Shown here: positions 60,701 through 64,000 of the stretch, one piece after another | How positions within the stretch are numbered: position 1 is the first letter of the stretch | Layout: the number at the start of each line of letters is the position of its first letter | DNA from: Hirundichthys speculiger | Taxonomy: Eukaryota > Chordata > Actinopteri > Beloniformes > Exocoetidae | Direction of reading: 5' to 3' | DNA: 64,000 nt | Assembly: GCA_018398805.1 (NCBI GenBank) | Contig: JAGFBZ010002264.1 | Location: 62,001-126,000 of the forward strand | Made by a program: the position numbers and the translations under genes | Notes under the pieces: model-generated | Seen by the model: only the letters and a program-made list of their open reading frames with translations | The model's database searches: none | What the model was told of the DNA's origin: nothing

Positions 60701-61476
60701 GCAACTACTAAAATTATTACCGAGTTAACGAGTTGTTTTCTGGCATGAGGGGGTATTCTTGATTTTCCTGATTGAGTAATCGTTTTTCTGATTATGCCAA
60801 CGTCATTTGAACATAACATTCACTGCTGGTCATTCAAGGCTCAGAGGGAGCGAGACACTGCTGTGTTGACAGAAATATAAATGTTATCGGGGCTATTCGT
60901 CGTGATATCGGACTTATCGGGATGACATCATAATTTCCTGTTATCGGCCCGATAGTTATCGTGAACCCCTAAAGAGACGGACTCTTGGACCAGAACTGAC
61001 GCGCAATGAAGGAGGAGAAGAAAAGCACAACATTTCAACAACTCAAACACTCGAGAAATTAAAGCTCCCGCGTGGCGACGTGAAGCCGGACGAGACGCCG
61101 GCGACCGACCACGAGGAGAAGAAGCAGTGGAACCCCGTCTGGAGCTGGAGGACTGTCTCATACACCTGCCGTGACGGTACGTCAGCTCACCTCTTCCTGC
61201 TCTCGTCTCTTCCAGCGTAGCTGCGCGTTGGCCGCCGCCATCGCCTCGATTACAAACGTCGTGGTCATGTAGCTGATGGAGGAGGGAGGGAAGAGCAGGA
61301 GATCAGATGAGTTGGACAGAATATCAGGTGCACCGCCTGCAGTTCAAGACTCACCTCATGAACCCCAACACGCAGATCAGCGCCAAGCTGACCACCCAAC
61401 CGGCCGTGGCGAAGGCTCTGGGCATCGTCAGGGCCCCCGTTCCCACGATCAGATTGAACATGTACACCAGCCCCAC
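8391..61476 (-). CDS. tmem104: tmem104 gene, transmembrane protein 104 (5' end outside window)
   Basis: The spliced gene is join of complement 61355-61476, 61191-61272, 58515-58602, 56649-56729, 48199-48298, 46316-46412, 19782-19877 and 8621-9381. It encodes about 474 residues; with the roughly 15 residues of the missing first exon this gives about 489, near the about 496 I recall for human TMEM104. The order of segments ([70 protein letters not shown], then the long C-terminal exon) matches vertebrate TMEM104 throughout. The family is a multi-pass integral membrane protein distantly related to amino-acid/auxin permeases; its substrate is, to my knowledge, not established. Introns are 82 bp to 26 kb. 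Start codon and promoter are not in the window. A 2-bp insertion at the end of the 19782-19877 exon breaks the frame if the GTAAG donor is used. Confidence 0.95.
8621..9381 (-). CDS. tmem104: tmem104 last coding exon (C-terminal half)
   Basis: Acceptor TTCCCAG precedes 9381; stop TGA is at 8623-8621. The exon holds 252 codons before the stop. It begins [13 protein letters not shown] and contains [60 protein letters not shown] and [13 protein letters not shown], all closely matching vertebrate TMEM104. About six hydrophobic segments can be seen, the last just before the C-terminal TDTRK. NFT is a possible glycosylation site. The exon is more GC-rich than its intronic surroundings. Large ORFs in other frames over it are shadows. 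Confidence 0.97.
9431..10290. mobile_element. hAT-like element, family A copy 1, intact ends
   Basis: Termini TAGGGCTGGGCAA and ATGCCCAGCCCTA are flanked by an exact 8-bp duplication tttataat (9423-9430, 10291-10298). Subterminal regions are rich in GTTAACGC and GCGATTAATCG repeats. Two other copies are in the window (20212-20890, 48427-50301). No clear transposase ORF was seen. Confidence 0.9.
10291..11727. other. Intron sequence, nothing recognised
   Basis: Part of the tmem104 intron 9382-19781. No repeat family or exon was recognised on either strand. Confidence 0.5.
11728..12096. mobile_element. Tc1/mariner-type short element, family M copy 1
   Basis: Long inverted termini TACAGTCATGGAAAAAATGA and its complement end in TA on both sides, as expected for the TA duplication of Tc1/mariner insertions. 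The 365-bp core carries no transposase. It is nearly identical to 58094-58463; I see fewer than ten differences. Confidence 0.88.
12097..13677. other. Intron sequence, nothing firmly recognised
   Basis: The part up to about 12560 is T-rich and ends with AATAAA, which could be the remnant of a retroelement LTR, but I see no matching second copy or clear TG...CA borders. A (CTC)n-like run is at 13027-13046. Confidence 0.35.
13678..14615 (+). mobile_element. hAT-like element, family E copy 1
   Basis: It runs from TAGGAGTGCACGATAACTAT to ATCATGCTTCCCTA with an exact 8-bp duplication attgttca on both sides (13670-13677, 14616-14623). From the ATG at 14098 it reads [15 protein letters not shown], the start of a BED zinc finger as in hAT transposases. 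The remainder of the transposase is absent. Three more copies follow in this window. Confidence 0.9.
14616..17880. other. Intron sequence, no gene
   Basis: No exon was recognised. 15757-15960 is unusually ordered for intronic DNA (several TTAATTA/TAATTAG homeodomain-like sites) and could be a conserved non-coding element; this is a guess. A short tandem repeat is at 16838-16897. Confidence 0.35.
16838..16897. repeat. 11-bp minisatellite, about 5.4 copies
   Basis: Unit GACGCCGTCCT repeated, with one G-to-A variant in the third copy. Confidence 0.92.
17881..18262. mobile_element. hAT-like short element, family O
   Basis: Termini CAGTGATTCCCAAAGTGTGG and AAGTTTGGGAACGGCTG are inverted repeats of the CAGTGGTTCCCAAA type. 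Flanking 8-mers ctgtagag and cggtagag match at 7 of 8. No coding relic. Confidence 0.82.
18263..19682. other. Intron sequence, no gene; GC-rich end
   Basis: No exon was recognised. 19255-19680 is GC- and CpG-rich with one AATTA core and precedes the poly-G tract beside exon 8. It may be a conserved or CpG-island-like segment, but this cannot be decided from one sequence. Confidence 0.35.
19683..19736. repeat. Poly-G tract interrupted by two T
   Basis: Runs of 4, 22 and 26 G separated by single T. It lies about 45 bp past the exon 8 donor of tmem104, where it is a poly-C tract in the pre-mRNA. Confidence 0.93.
19782..19877 (-). CDS. tmem104: tmem104 coding exon 8, with a 2-bp frame-breaking insertion
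   Basis: 96 bp between acceptor CCTGCAG and donor GTAAGA. It reads [20 protein letters not shown] and LQILTSLMR. The family continues Trp-Ile-Ala/Val here, which needs CGC TGG ATC G; the sequence has CGC TGTG GATCG. The two extra bases lie within 19787-19790. With the strong GTAAGA donor the next exon would be read out of frame. The duplication creates a weak GT two bases after CGC (exon end 19790); using it gives Met-Arg-Ser-Phe-Thr-Met-Met and keeps the last exon in frame. Alternatively it is an assembly error: a poly-G tract begins about 45 bp beyond the donor. About residues 206-237. Confidence 0.93.
19931..20211 (-). mobile_element. Truncated pogo/Tigger-like element, family B copy 1
   Basis: Its right end GTGAAAAATAAGGGATCACTG then TA is the inverted terminus of Tigger-type elements. 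The rest matches, in reverse, the second copy at 62197-63922, including the segment with TTAGCCGCTAATTACGAGCC. The left end is lost about 50 bp from the acceptor of tmem104 exon 8. It is inserted in, or joined to, the family A copy that follows. Confidence 0.75.
20212..20890. mobile_element. hAT-like element, family A copy 3, right part only
   Basis: It aligns with the right two thirds of the copy at 9431-10290 and ends TTGCCCAGCCCTA at 20890. The left part is missing, replaced by the Tigger-like fragment. A TTAATTAA-rich stretch at 20330-20365 is locally expanded. Confidence 0.85.
20891..21225. other. Intron sequence, nothing recognised
   Basis: Begins with a poly-A run and shows no family relation or exon. 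Confidence 0.4.
21226..21644 (-). mobile_element. hAT-like element, family J copy 1, with zinc-finger relic
   Basis: It is flanked by the exact 8-bp duplication ctttaaag (21218-21225, 21645-21652) and ends GACACATGTG. The minus-strand ORF 21473-21201 contains [20 protein letters not shown] then [14 protein letters not shown]. This Cys-x2-Cys...His finger with the VVKEFNL motif is typical of the hAT transposases that also gave rise to GTF2IRD2-like proteins. Only the N-terminal part is left. Confidence 0.88.
21645..22863. other. Intron sequence, nothing recognised
   Basis: No repeat family or exon was recognised; short C and T runs only. Confidence 0.45.
22864..23466. mobile_element. Short inverted-repeat DNA transposon, family N, unclassified
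   Basis: Ends GGCCACGGTTACATG and CATGTAAACGCACTG form imperfect inverted termini, and inside them mirrored ATTCGGAATTAATT/ATTCCGAATTAA blocks repeat on both sides. An ATG at 23105 opens [20 protein letters not shown] and stops after a few residues; I do not recognise it. PIF/Harbinger is one possible class. No clear target duplication was seen. Confidence 0.6.
23467..25198. other. Intron sequence, no gene
   Basis: No exon was recognised. A short GCCTC repeat occurs at 24231-24249 and CpG-rich blocks at 24000-24300. Confidence 0.4.
25199..26243 (+). mobile_element. hAT-like element, family E copy 2
   Basis: It aligns with the copy at 13678 over nearly its whole length. The left end is eroded to GTGCACGATAAC; the right end is ATCGTGCATCCCTA. 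The flanks gatccagt and gatcaggt agree only partly. The ATG at 25613 opens [19 protein letters not shown] and then a stop. Confidence 0.85.
26244..28074. other. Intron sequence, nothing recognised
   Basis: ORFs 26844-27248 and 27249-27539 (minus) have no family resemblance and overlap ORFs on the other strand. Confidence 0.4.
28075..28706. mobile_element. hAT-like element, family F-related copy 2
   Basis: Termini TAGTGCTGGGCAATATGACG and ATATCGCCCAGCACTA, with flanks gttgcacc and cttgcacc matching at 7 of 8. Subterminal sequence is rich in ATATCGTGATAT. No coding relic was seen. Confidence 0.85.
28990..29340 (+). mobile_element. Non-LTR retrotransposon 3' tail
   Basis: An AT-rich stretch followed by AAAGCGCTCTATAAATAAAG and then a (TTTGA)n run is the usual 3' end of L2/RTE-type LINEs in fish genomes. 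The 5' part is missing or not recognised. Confidence 0.55.
29341..30438. other. Intron sequence, nothing recognised
   Basis: No exon or repeat family was recognised. Confidence 0.45.
30439..30995 (+). mobile_element. hAT-like element, family D copy 1, right end missing
   Basis: It starts TAGGGGTGTGAAAAAAAATC and follows the copy at 47153 through TTGCGAGGTCCTTGCCA, then loses the terminal CACCCCTA. It holds about 200 bp that the 47153 copy lacks (around 30600-30810), so the shorter copy is an internal deletion of a longer form. Confidence 0.8.
31567..33047. mobile_element. hAT-like element, family K, nested in J
   Basis: Termini CAGTGGTTCCCAAACGGTG and TTTGCGAACCACTG are inverted repeats. 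The 8-bp duplication actcagag is exact (31559-31566, 33048-33055) and lies inside element J, so K inserted after J. It contains element L and a short telomere-like run (two to three CCCTAA units) at about 32745-32760. Confidence 0.88.
31648..32399. mobile_element. hAT-like element, family L, nested in K
   Basis: The termini GGTTTCCTGCAG and CTGCAGGAAACCCTG are inverted repeats of the CAGGGTTTCCCGCAGG type. The duplicated flank ggacaac is at 31641-31647 and about 32400-32406. It contains a T run at 32071-32088. No coding relic. Confidence 0.75.
33529..36007. other. Intron sequence, no gene; short hAT remnant
   Basis: No exon was recognised. About 34943-35027 ends CATATCGTTACATCCCTA and looks like one end of another hAT short element whose other end is lost. 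A CA microsatellite is at 35209-35261. Confidence 0.45.
35209..35261. repeat. (CA)n microsatellite, about 26 units
   Basis: Uninterrupted CA dinucleotides. Confidence 0.95.
36008..37306 (-). mobile_element. hAT-like element, family E copy 3, longest copy
   Basis: It runs from TAGGGATGCACGATAACTG to ATCGTGCACCCTA, with flanks ccccaatg and ccttaatg (6 of 8). Relative to the other copies it carries extra sequence around 36345-36470. On the minus strand an ATG at 36862 opens [20 protein letters not shown] then [10 protein letters not shown]. This is a BED-finger start in which the second Cys of the Cys-x2-Cys pair is Ser. Confidence 0.88.
36631..36690. repeat. 10-bp tandem repeat inside E copy 3
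   Basis: Six decamers of the type GCTCACGTTA, one of them altered to GCTGATGTTA. The other family E copies have only one or two units at this site, so the array expanded after insertion. Confidence 0.85.
37307..38719. other. Intron sequence, nothing recognised
   Basis: No exon or repeat family was recognised. An AGG-rich run is at 38337-38360. Confidence 0.4.
38720..39395. mobile_element. Degenerate hAT-like element with internal retroelement-like motif
   Basis: The left end is rich in GATCGATACC motifs and the right end reads CAGTATCGCCCAGCT, like the TAGGGCTGGGCGATAC class. Target duplications are eroded. At 39015-39045 the segment TTTATTTATCCCACAACGG occurs, a motif common in interspersed fish retroelements, suggesting an internal insertion. 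Confidence 0.5.
39396..42029. other. Intron sequence, no gene
   Basis: The longest ORF (40886-41428 plus) starts with GTG, is Arg/Ser-rich and resembles no family. A (TC)n run is at about 39734-39753. CpG-rich 40080-40290 could be functional but shows nothing specific. Confidence 0.4.
42030..42490. mobile_element. Probable DNA-transposon remnant (CAGTGGCAGGTCGTGCAT end)
   Basis: The end CAGTGGCAGGTCGTGCATTT followed by CCTGGGCCTTC is like the terminus of an interspersed hAT-class family. The opposite end was not found; it probably runs into the TA repeat. Confidence 0.45.
42524..42700. repeat. Compound (TA)n/(CA)n microsatellite
   Basis: About 175 bp of TA dinucleotides, with a CA run in the middle (42589-42608) and several ATAC/ATAG variants. 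ORFs of alternating Ile/Tyr over it are artefacts. Confidence 0.95.
43423..43935 (+). mobile_element. hAT-like element, family J copy 3, right end missing
   Basis: It begins CACATGTGTCAAACACAAGG and follows J copy 2 in the opposite orientation up to GATTTACATTGCAGTT, where it is truncated. The ORF 43639-43842 reads [20 protein letters not shown], then [20 protein letters not shown]: the same finger region, intact at the His residues but lacking the Cys pair. Confidence 0.85.
44948..44970. repeat. Poly-G tract
   Basis: 23 consecutive G after a GGA-rich stretch. Confidence 0.93.
45111..45138. repeat. Poly-A tract of 28 bp
   Basis: 28 consecutive A; no recognisable retroelement body precedes it. 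Confidence 0.9.
45481..45594. repeat. Imperfect inverted repeat around CCACATGGGGGCGC
   Basis: CACTTCCAGCCACATGGGGG at 45484-45503 is mirrored by CCCCCATGTGGTCGGAAGTAG at 45574-45594. It may be a very short inverted-repeat transposon or a hairpin; no target duplication was found. Confidence 0.6.
46316..46412 (-). CDS. tmem104: tmem104 coding exon 7
   Basis: 97 bp between acceptor CGTGCAG and donor GTAAGT. The split Cys codon is followed by [20 protein letters not shown] and [12 protein letters not shown], ending in phase 0. Two N-glycosylation sequons (NHS, NDT) and conserved cysteines mark an extracytoplasmic loop, as in human TMEM104, where NDS and NDT occupy the same places. Confidence 0.94.
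47153..47493 (+). mobile_element. hAT-like short element, family D copy 2, intact ends
   Basis: TAGGGATGTGAAAA to ATACTCACCCCTA, with an exact 8-bp duplication gtaaccag at 47145-47152 and 47494-47501. It is the shortest of three D copies and lacks coding sequence. Confidence 0.9.
47494..48198. other. Intron sequence, nothing recognised
   Basis: Part of the 1.8-kb intron between tmem104 exons 6 and 7; ordinary sequence. Confidence 0.5.
48199..48298 (-). CDS. tmem104: tmem104 coding exon 6
   Basis: 100 bp between acceptor TTCCAG and donor GTAAGA. It completes Val and reads [20 protein letters not shown], then [12 protein letters not shown] and the first two bases of a Cys codon. This is a transmembrane helix with the hallmark [14 protein letters not shown] segment of the family, about residues 140-173. 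Confidence 0.95.
48439..48723. mobile_element. hAT-like short element, family H, nested in A
   Basis: Termini TAGAGATGCGCGG and CCGTGCATCTCTA. The exact 8-bp duplication ctgggcac (48431-48438, 48724-48731) is made of the host element's own terminus. 285 bp, non-coding. Confidence 0.9.
49057..49161 (+). mobile_element. Non-LTR retrotransposon 3' tail in A copy 2
   Basis: CTGTAAAGCGCCTAGAGACA followed by AAAATTGAATTGAATTGAAT. The same segment, nearly identical, is at 54599-54704. The form, with a TTGAA repeat tail, is that of a 5'-truncated LINE. Confidence 0.7.
49206..49501. mobile_element. hAT-like short element, family I, nested in A
   Basis: Ends CAGTGGTGCGCAAACTGTGG and TTGAGAACCACTG. 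It splits a segment that is continuous in the other A copies (TTCTCTAGCTGG at about 9765). The target duplication is degraded. Confidence 0.75.
50302..51639. other. Intron sequence, nothing recognised
   Basis: No exon or repeat family. GC-rich near 50470-50720. Confidence 0.4.
51640..52450. repeat. A-rich low-complexity tract of about 800 bp
   Basis: The plus strand is almost only A with interspersed T and C and very few G (AAAATAAAAACAAA patterns). The minus strand ORFs of Phe/Tyr/Leu over it are composition artefacts. It may be a decayed A-rich satellite or the expanded tail of a retroelement. Confidence 0.85.
52451..54084. other. Intron sequence, nothing recognised
   Basis: No exon was recognised; ordinary sequence with a C run near 53787-53800. 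Confidence 0.4.
54085..55232 (+). mobile_element. hAT-like element, family R, with degenerate BED finger
   Basis: TAGGGTTGGGAATAAAG to AATTCCCATCTCTA, with the exact 8-bp duplication gtccgcag (54077-54084, 55233-55240). From the ATG at 54289 the sequence reads [17 protein letters not shown]. After a frame change near 54340 comes [20 protein letters not shown] and QHAIT, a BED zinc finger whose first zinc-binding Cys is Ser. A LINE tail at 54599-54704 interrupts the interior. Confidence 0.9.
54599..54704 (+). mobile_element. Non-LTR retrotransposon 3' tail in element R
   Basis: The same CTGTAAAGCGCCTAGAGACA ... ATTGAATTGAATTGAA tail as at 49057-49161. Confidence 0.7.
55233..56648. other. Intron sequence, no gene
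   Basis: ORF 55702-56166 (154 codons) resembles no family and overlaps open frames on the other strand. No exon was recognised. Confidence 0.4.
56649..56729 (-). CDS. tmem104: tmem104 coding exon 5
   Basis: 81 bp between acceptor CCACAG and donor GTAATC. The joined codon gives Gln, then [19 protein letters not shown] and ASMFFNK, ending with the G of the next Val codon. The [11 protein letters not shown] stretch is strongly conserved in TMEM104 and leads into the next transmembrane segment. About residues 113-140. Confidence 0.94.
56800..57557. mobile_element. hAT-like element, family Q
   Basis: Ends TAGAGGTCTTCGGAAC and CGTGAAGACCTCTA are inverted, and subterminal GGGTCGGGTC/GGGTCCATTC motifs repeat on both sides. 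Flanking duplications no longer match. No coding relic. Confidence 0.7.
57770..57955 (+). pseudogene. Unrecognised coding-like fragment, 61 codons, no start
   Basis: An open frame without Met start encodes a Lys/Glu-rich, helix-like peptide containing [17 protein letters not shown] and [15 protein letters not shown], and stops after EDPEDV. A T-rich, 3'-UTR-like stretch follows. Just upstream, another frame reads [18 protein letters not shown] and ends at 57794, so a frameshift may separate two parts of one former ORF. I do not recognise the family; a retroelement ORF or a retro-copied host gene are possible. Confidence 0.4.
58094..58463. mobile_element. Tc1/mariner-type short element, family M copy 2
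   Basis: The same 365-bp core and inverted termini as 11728-12096, between TA dinucleotides, with few differences. It ends about 50 bp from the donor of tmem104 exon 4 and is followed by a short GTAT repeat. Confidence 0.88.
58515..58602 (-). CDS. tmem104: tmem104 coding exon 4 (acidic linker)
   Basis: 88 bp flanked by CCGCAG and GTGAGT. It starts in phase 0 with [15 protein letters not shown] and ends KPILSV plus one base of the next codon, which splices to give Gln. Vertebrate TMEM104 has a Ser/Asp-rich linker followed by a PILSV motif here; the acidic part is poorly conserved between species and is probably a disordered cytoplasmic loop. A Tc1-type short transposon ends only about 50 bp past the donor. 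Confidence 0.92.
59244..59267. repeat. Poly-A tract
   Basis: 24 consecutive A. Confidence 0.9.
59604..59660. repeat. 12-bp tandem repeat, about 4.5 units
   Basis: Units of the type TGTAGACGTACC alternating with TGCAGACGTACC. Confidence 0.85.
59671..59845. mobile_element. Very short hAT-like inverted-repeat element
   Basis: CAGGTGTCAAACTGATCCAT is mirrored by ATGGATCAGTTTGACTCTG. The inverted repeats extend about 40 bp inward, to GTGGCTGCAG/CTGCAGCCAC. Total 175 bp. The terminus is like the CAGGGGTGTCAAACT class. Confidence 0.78.
59880..60971 (-). mobile_element. hAT-like element, family E copy 4
   Basis: TAGGGATGCACGATAACTG to GTTATCGTGAACCCCTA, with exact 8-bp duplication aagagacg (59872-59879, 60972-60979). 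On the minus strand an ATG at 60545 opens [18 protein letters not shown] then CDESSE and a stop: the first half of a BED finger. Confidence 0.92.
61191..61272 (-). CDS. tmem104: tmem104 coding exon 3
   Basis: The exon is separated from the preceding one by an 82-bp intron, the shortest of the gene. Acceptor CATCAG and donor GTGAGC flank 82 bp. The first C completes the split Ser codon, giving [23 protein letters not shown] and ending REQEE in phase 0. It finishes a transmembrane helix and starts the acidic cytoplasmic linker of TMEM104, about residues 56-83. Confidence 0.94.
61355..61476 (-). CDS. tmem104: tmem104 coding exon 2 (first exon in view)
   Basis: Acceptor CCCCAG precedes 61476 and donor GTGAGT follows 61355. 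The 122 bp start in phase 0 and end with two bases of a Ser codon. The peptide begins [19 protein letters not shown] and continues through AFATAGW to a hydrophobic stretch ending LGFM. This is the first transmembrane segment with the Gly-Thr-Gly-Ala-Leu motif typical of amino-acid-permease-like proteins, about residues 16-56. No in-frame Met start fits upstream, so an earlier exon coding about 15 residues must lie beyond the window or be very short and unseen. Confidence 0.95.
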
Positions 61477-62256
61477 CTGGGGACGGGAAACGAGGGGATG
61501 ACATCACACCTAACCTCCCCGCGACCTCTTAAGAGCATAAAATGGAGAAGCTAAAAACATGACTTTCAGCCACGGGTCTTTTGGATTTCCACCCAGGTCC
61601 AAACTAAAAAAGACAGACGGGGGCGGTTTAAAGTCGTCCTGGGGCATCTGACCCGGTCACACACATCACCTGAACCAGAAAGTGCGCTTAAGCTTAATTA
61701 AATCACTCCGTTAAAGGAGACATATTCTGCCCTTTTGTCAAAGGTTGATTTAATTTTACTTTCCTTTTACTGCTTTTACAAATGAAATCCTGGTCAATAT
61801 AATTTGGCTCTTGACAAGAATGTCCAAAAAAAAAAAAAAACCCTTCTTTAATAATGTAAAATAATGAATTAAAATTATATAAGGTAAAGTGAATGATTGC
61901 ATAAGGTCAGGTGAGTATTTAGTAGATGCAGTCACGGCTCTGAGTCTGTGTGGAACATCTGGAACATCTGGATGCATCTACGGGAACATTTCCTCCGTTC
62001 TTCCCTTTAAAGGCGGCTCGAGCTGCGTCAGGTTGCGTCTTGACTAGGGGTGAGTATTGGCAAGGACCTCGCAATACGACATGTATCATGATACTTGGGT
62101 CGTGATATGATATTATCACGATATCACGATATATTGTGATATTCTACCCAGTTAATATCAAAATTAAAAGTAGAGATGAAAAATCAAGTTGCTGTACAGT
62201 GATCCCTTATTTTTCGCGGTTAATGGGGACTCGCGCCCCCCCCTTGCGAAAATCAA

Positions 62257-63444
62257 TAGGGATGTCCCGATCACGTTTTTTGGGTCCCGATCCGATTCCG
62301 ATCTTTTAATTTTGATGATCGGCCGATTTCCGATTTTTTCCGATCCGATTTCACTTCTTTTGAGTGGGCAAACAGAGTTTAATTTCCCATGCATTTTATT
62401 TCCTGTGTACATTAATAAATAGGCCTGCATCCAAGCTGAGATTAATAGCTTTTATCATCTCATAAAATAAACAATAACTTATTTAAACACTCTTCTTTCT
62501 TTCTTTTTTGTTTGGGAGAATTATTATAAAACACATTTAGTTACAGAACAGTGACTGTTCAACAGTCTCAGTACTAAAGAACATAGCACTCCATTTAAAT
62601 AGCAGCAGGTGAACTTAGCTAGCAGTTTAAGGCAATGAAAACACTAGCAGAAGTCTTTGCAATCAATGAAATCACATCAGAATAAAAATAACATAAAATA
62701 TTAACTTAACTTCTTTCAAGACCCGCTGCACATGTTCGCGCACCTTTGTGTCCTTTGTCGTTCATGCAATGACGGGAACGAGGCTCGAGGTAATTAATGA
62801 GCCGGTTAAATGCCTTGTAAATGTGCTGGTCGTCCTCAGTAATACATTCCTCGATTAGCTCGGTGATTTTTCTGTATTTCTCCGAGTCTTTCGGGAGTTT
62901 CTTTCTTTTAAAAGTTTCACAGAACGTTTGCTGCCGAAGCTGCTGCAGCTTGTCGGCACCACGGCACCTGACAGAAGGCTTCGTGATCGGTGCTGCGTGG
63001 TTTTTTAAGTGTCTGATTAGATTGGTGGTGTTGTAAACTCTCTTCTTACTTACCCCTCATGATATCTCAGCCTTCCACACGTTGCAAGTCTCAGTTGAAG
63101 CGTCGGTCTTTGTAATTTTATAGCGCTGCCACACTGCTGACATTTTTGCTAAAGTTTAGCCTGACGCCGCCAGTCTTAAAACTTTTAAGGTGGATACAAG
63201 ACAGCGCTGCTGGGAAACCTCATTTCAGTGCAAATTATTAAATGTATATAGTTTAAAAAATATTTTTGTTTGTGTAATATGATTACTTTATTAATTTGTG
63301 TTAATCAGGATCACTTTTTGAGGAAAAAAATAATGAAAAAAAGATCGGCGTGTTATAATGATGTTGATCGGCCGATCCGATCCACCTTAAATTTTTAAGA
63401 TCGAAGGCCGATCCGATCAGGGGATCGGGATCGGGACACCCCTA
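62257..63444 (-). mobile_element. hAT-like element, family C, nested in B
   Basis: TAGGGATGTCCCGATCACG to GGGATCGGGACACCCCTA, with exact 8-bp duplication aaaatcaa (62249-62256, 63445-63452). Subterminal GATCGGCCGATC blocks. It carries the largest transposase relic in the window. Confidence 0.93.
62706..63056 (-). pseudogene. hAT transposase N-terminal fragment (BED-finger end plus linker)
   Basis: The minus strand is open for about 115 codons to a TAA at 62708-62706. It reads VYNTTNLIRHLKNHAAPI, the NTTNLIRHLK signature that closes a BED finger, followed by KLQQLRQQTFCETFKRKKLP, EKYRKITELIEECIT and DDQHIYKAFNRLINYLEPRS. This region precedes the catalytic core in hAT transposases; the core is missing. 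A GGG/GTAAGT donor-like site sits just upstream at about 63050, so it may once have been spliced. Confidence 0.8.
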
Positions 63445-64000
63445 AAAATCAAAATCCACGAACTACAGCCGGAGCCCCCCGAGCCTAAATAATGTGTTTA
63501 AAATATGTTTAAAAACCCCAAAAAGTAGCGAAACAAGACAAAGGCTAAACTGTGGTCTTTCTGTTACCTTCACAGCCTCTGGTCTCTGAACCGTAGTAAA
63601 CAAACTGCTGGTATTGTTCTATTTTTGGCTCGTAATTAGCGGCTAACACGCTAACAGCAACAAAAGAAAAAGTCCGGTTTTCTCTGCATGGAACGGGAAC
63701 TTTATTCTGGCACTGCAGGAACTTGTAACATTACCCATAAGGCCACCTTCTTAAAGGGGCCAGGCTGGCTCACAGCATTTCTTCGCTGTGAGAGAACGCG
63801 CTCAACATCCTGTGATGTTTCCGCAATTTTTTCTTGACTTTTTTTAATATTATATATTTCTGAAAAGTCTGCGAATAACTAAAACTGCGAAACTTAAAGC
63901 CCAAATTGGCGAGGGATCACTGTATATGTTCATCAGATGATATTGATCATTCAGAAACTATCTGCTTCAAAACAACCTAGTTATTGTTTATTATTAGTGT

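Larger units (their letters stand above)
62197..63922 (-). mobile_element. pogo/Tigger-like element, family B copy 2, nested in D
   Basis: CAGTGATCCCTTATTTTTCG and GAGGGATCACTG, flanked by TA on both sides (62195-62196, 63923-63924), the expected target of pogo/Tigger elements. It is itself interrupted by element C (62257-63444). Without C it is about 540 bp and non-coding. Confidence 0.82.
62045..64000 (-). mobile_element. hAT-like element, family D copy 3, continuing past the window
   Basis: It starts TAGGGGTGAGTATTGG and follows D copy 2 in reverse. It is interrupted after GAGATGAAAAATCAAGTTGC by the Tigger-like element and resumes at 63925 with TGTTCATCAGATGATATTGA. Its other end lies beyond base 64000. 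Confidence 0.85.

Noticed and set aside
1..64000. CRISPR arrays, operons, bacterial or phage systems, tRNA or rRNA genes
   Set aside because: The sequence is vertebrate genomic DNA; no direct-repeat arrays with spacers, tRNA-like folds with A and B boxes, or rRNA segments were recognised.

Overview
The window is intronic and flanking DNA of a ray-finned fish, most likely a percomorph teleost. One vertebrate gene is recognised: tmem104, on the minus strand. Eight of its coding exons lie at 61476-61355, 61272-61191, 58602-58515, 56729-56649, 48298-48199, 46412-46316, 19877-19782 and 9381-8621. They have GT..AG borders and compatible phases (one exception below) and together encode about 474 residues. 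The predicted residues follow vertebrate TMEM104, a multi-pass protein related to the amino-acid/auxin permease superfamily. The first coding exon, about 15 residues ending just before the conserved VGLVYMFNL stretch, was not found up to base 64000 and should lie beyond the window. No second host gene was recognised in 1-8390 or inside the introns. || The gene has one anomaly. The exon at 19782-19877 carries two extra bases (a TG duplication on the coding strand, within 19787-19790) just before its GTAAG donor. Used as it stands, this donor puts the last exon out of frame and gives a stop within a few codons, although that exon is fully open and well conserved. A GT created by the duplication would restore the frame with a small local change. 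|| Everything else is introns and flanks packed with DNA transposons. By my count roughly 30% of the window lies inside recognisable hAT-like elements: 8-bp target-site duplications (TSDs), termini such as TAGGG(C/A)TG..., CAGTGG... or CAC/CAGGGGTG.... I distinguish many families. Several keep relics of a BED-type or related zinc finger from their former transposase. There are also two nearly identical short Tc1/mariner-type elements, two pogo/Tigger-like elements, non-LTR retrotransposon 3' tails, and many simple repeats (58-bp poly-C, long poly-G, CA/TA tracts, an 800-bp A-rich tract). Nested insertions allow relative dating: K in J with L in K (31393-33528); H, a LINE tail and I in A (48427-50301); C in B in D (62045 to the window end). 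|| Layout: 1-8390 downstream flank with hAT elements; 8391-9381 tmem104 last exon and 3' UTR; 9382-19781 intron; 19878-46315 a 26-kb intron rich in transposons; 46413-61354 five shorter introns; from 61477 the first intron in view, filled by a triple-nested transposon.
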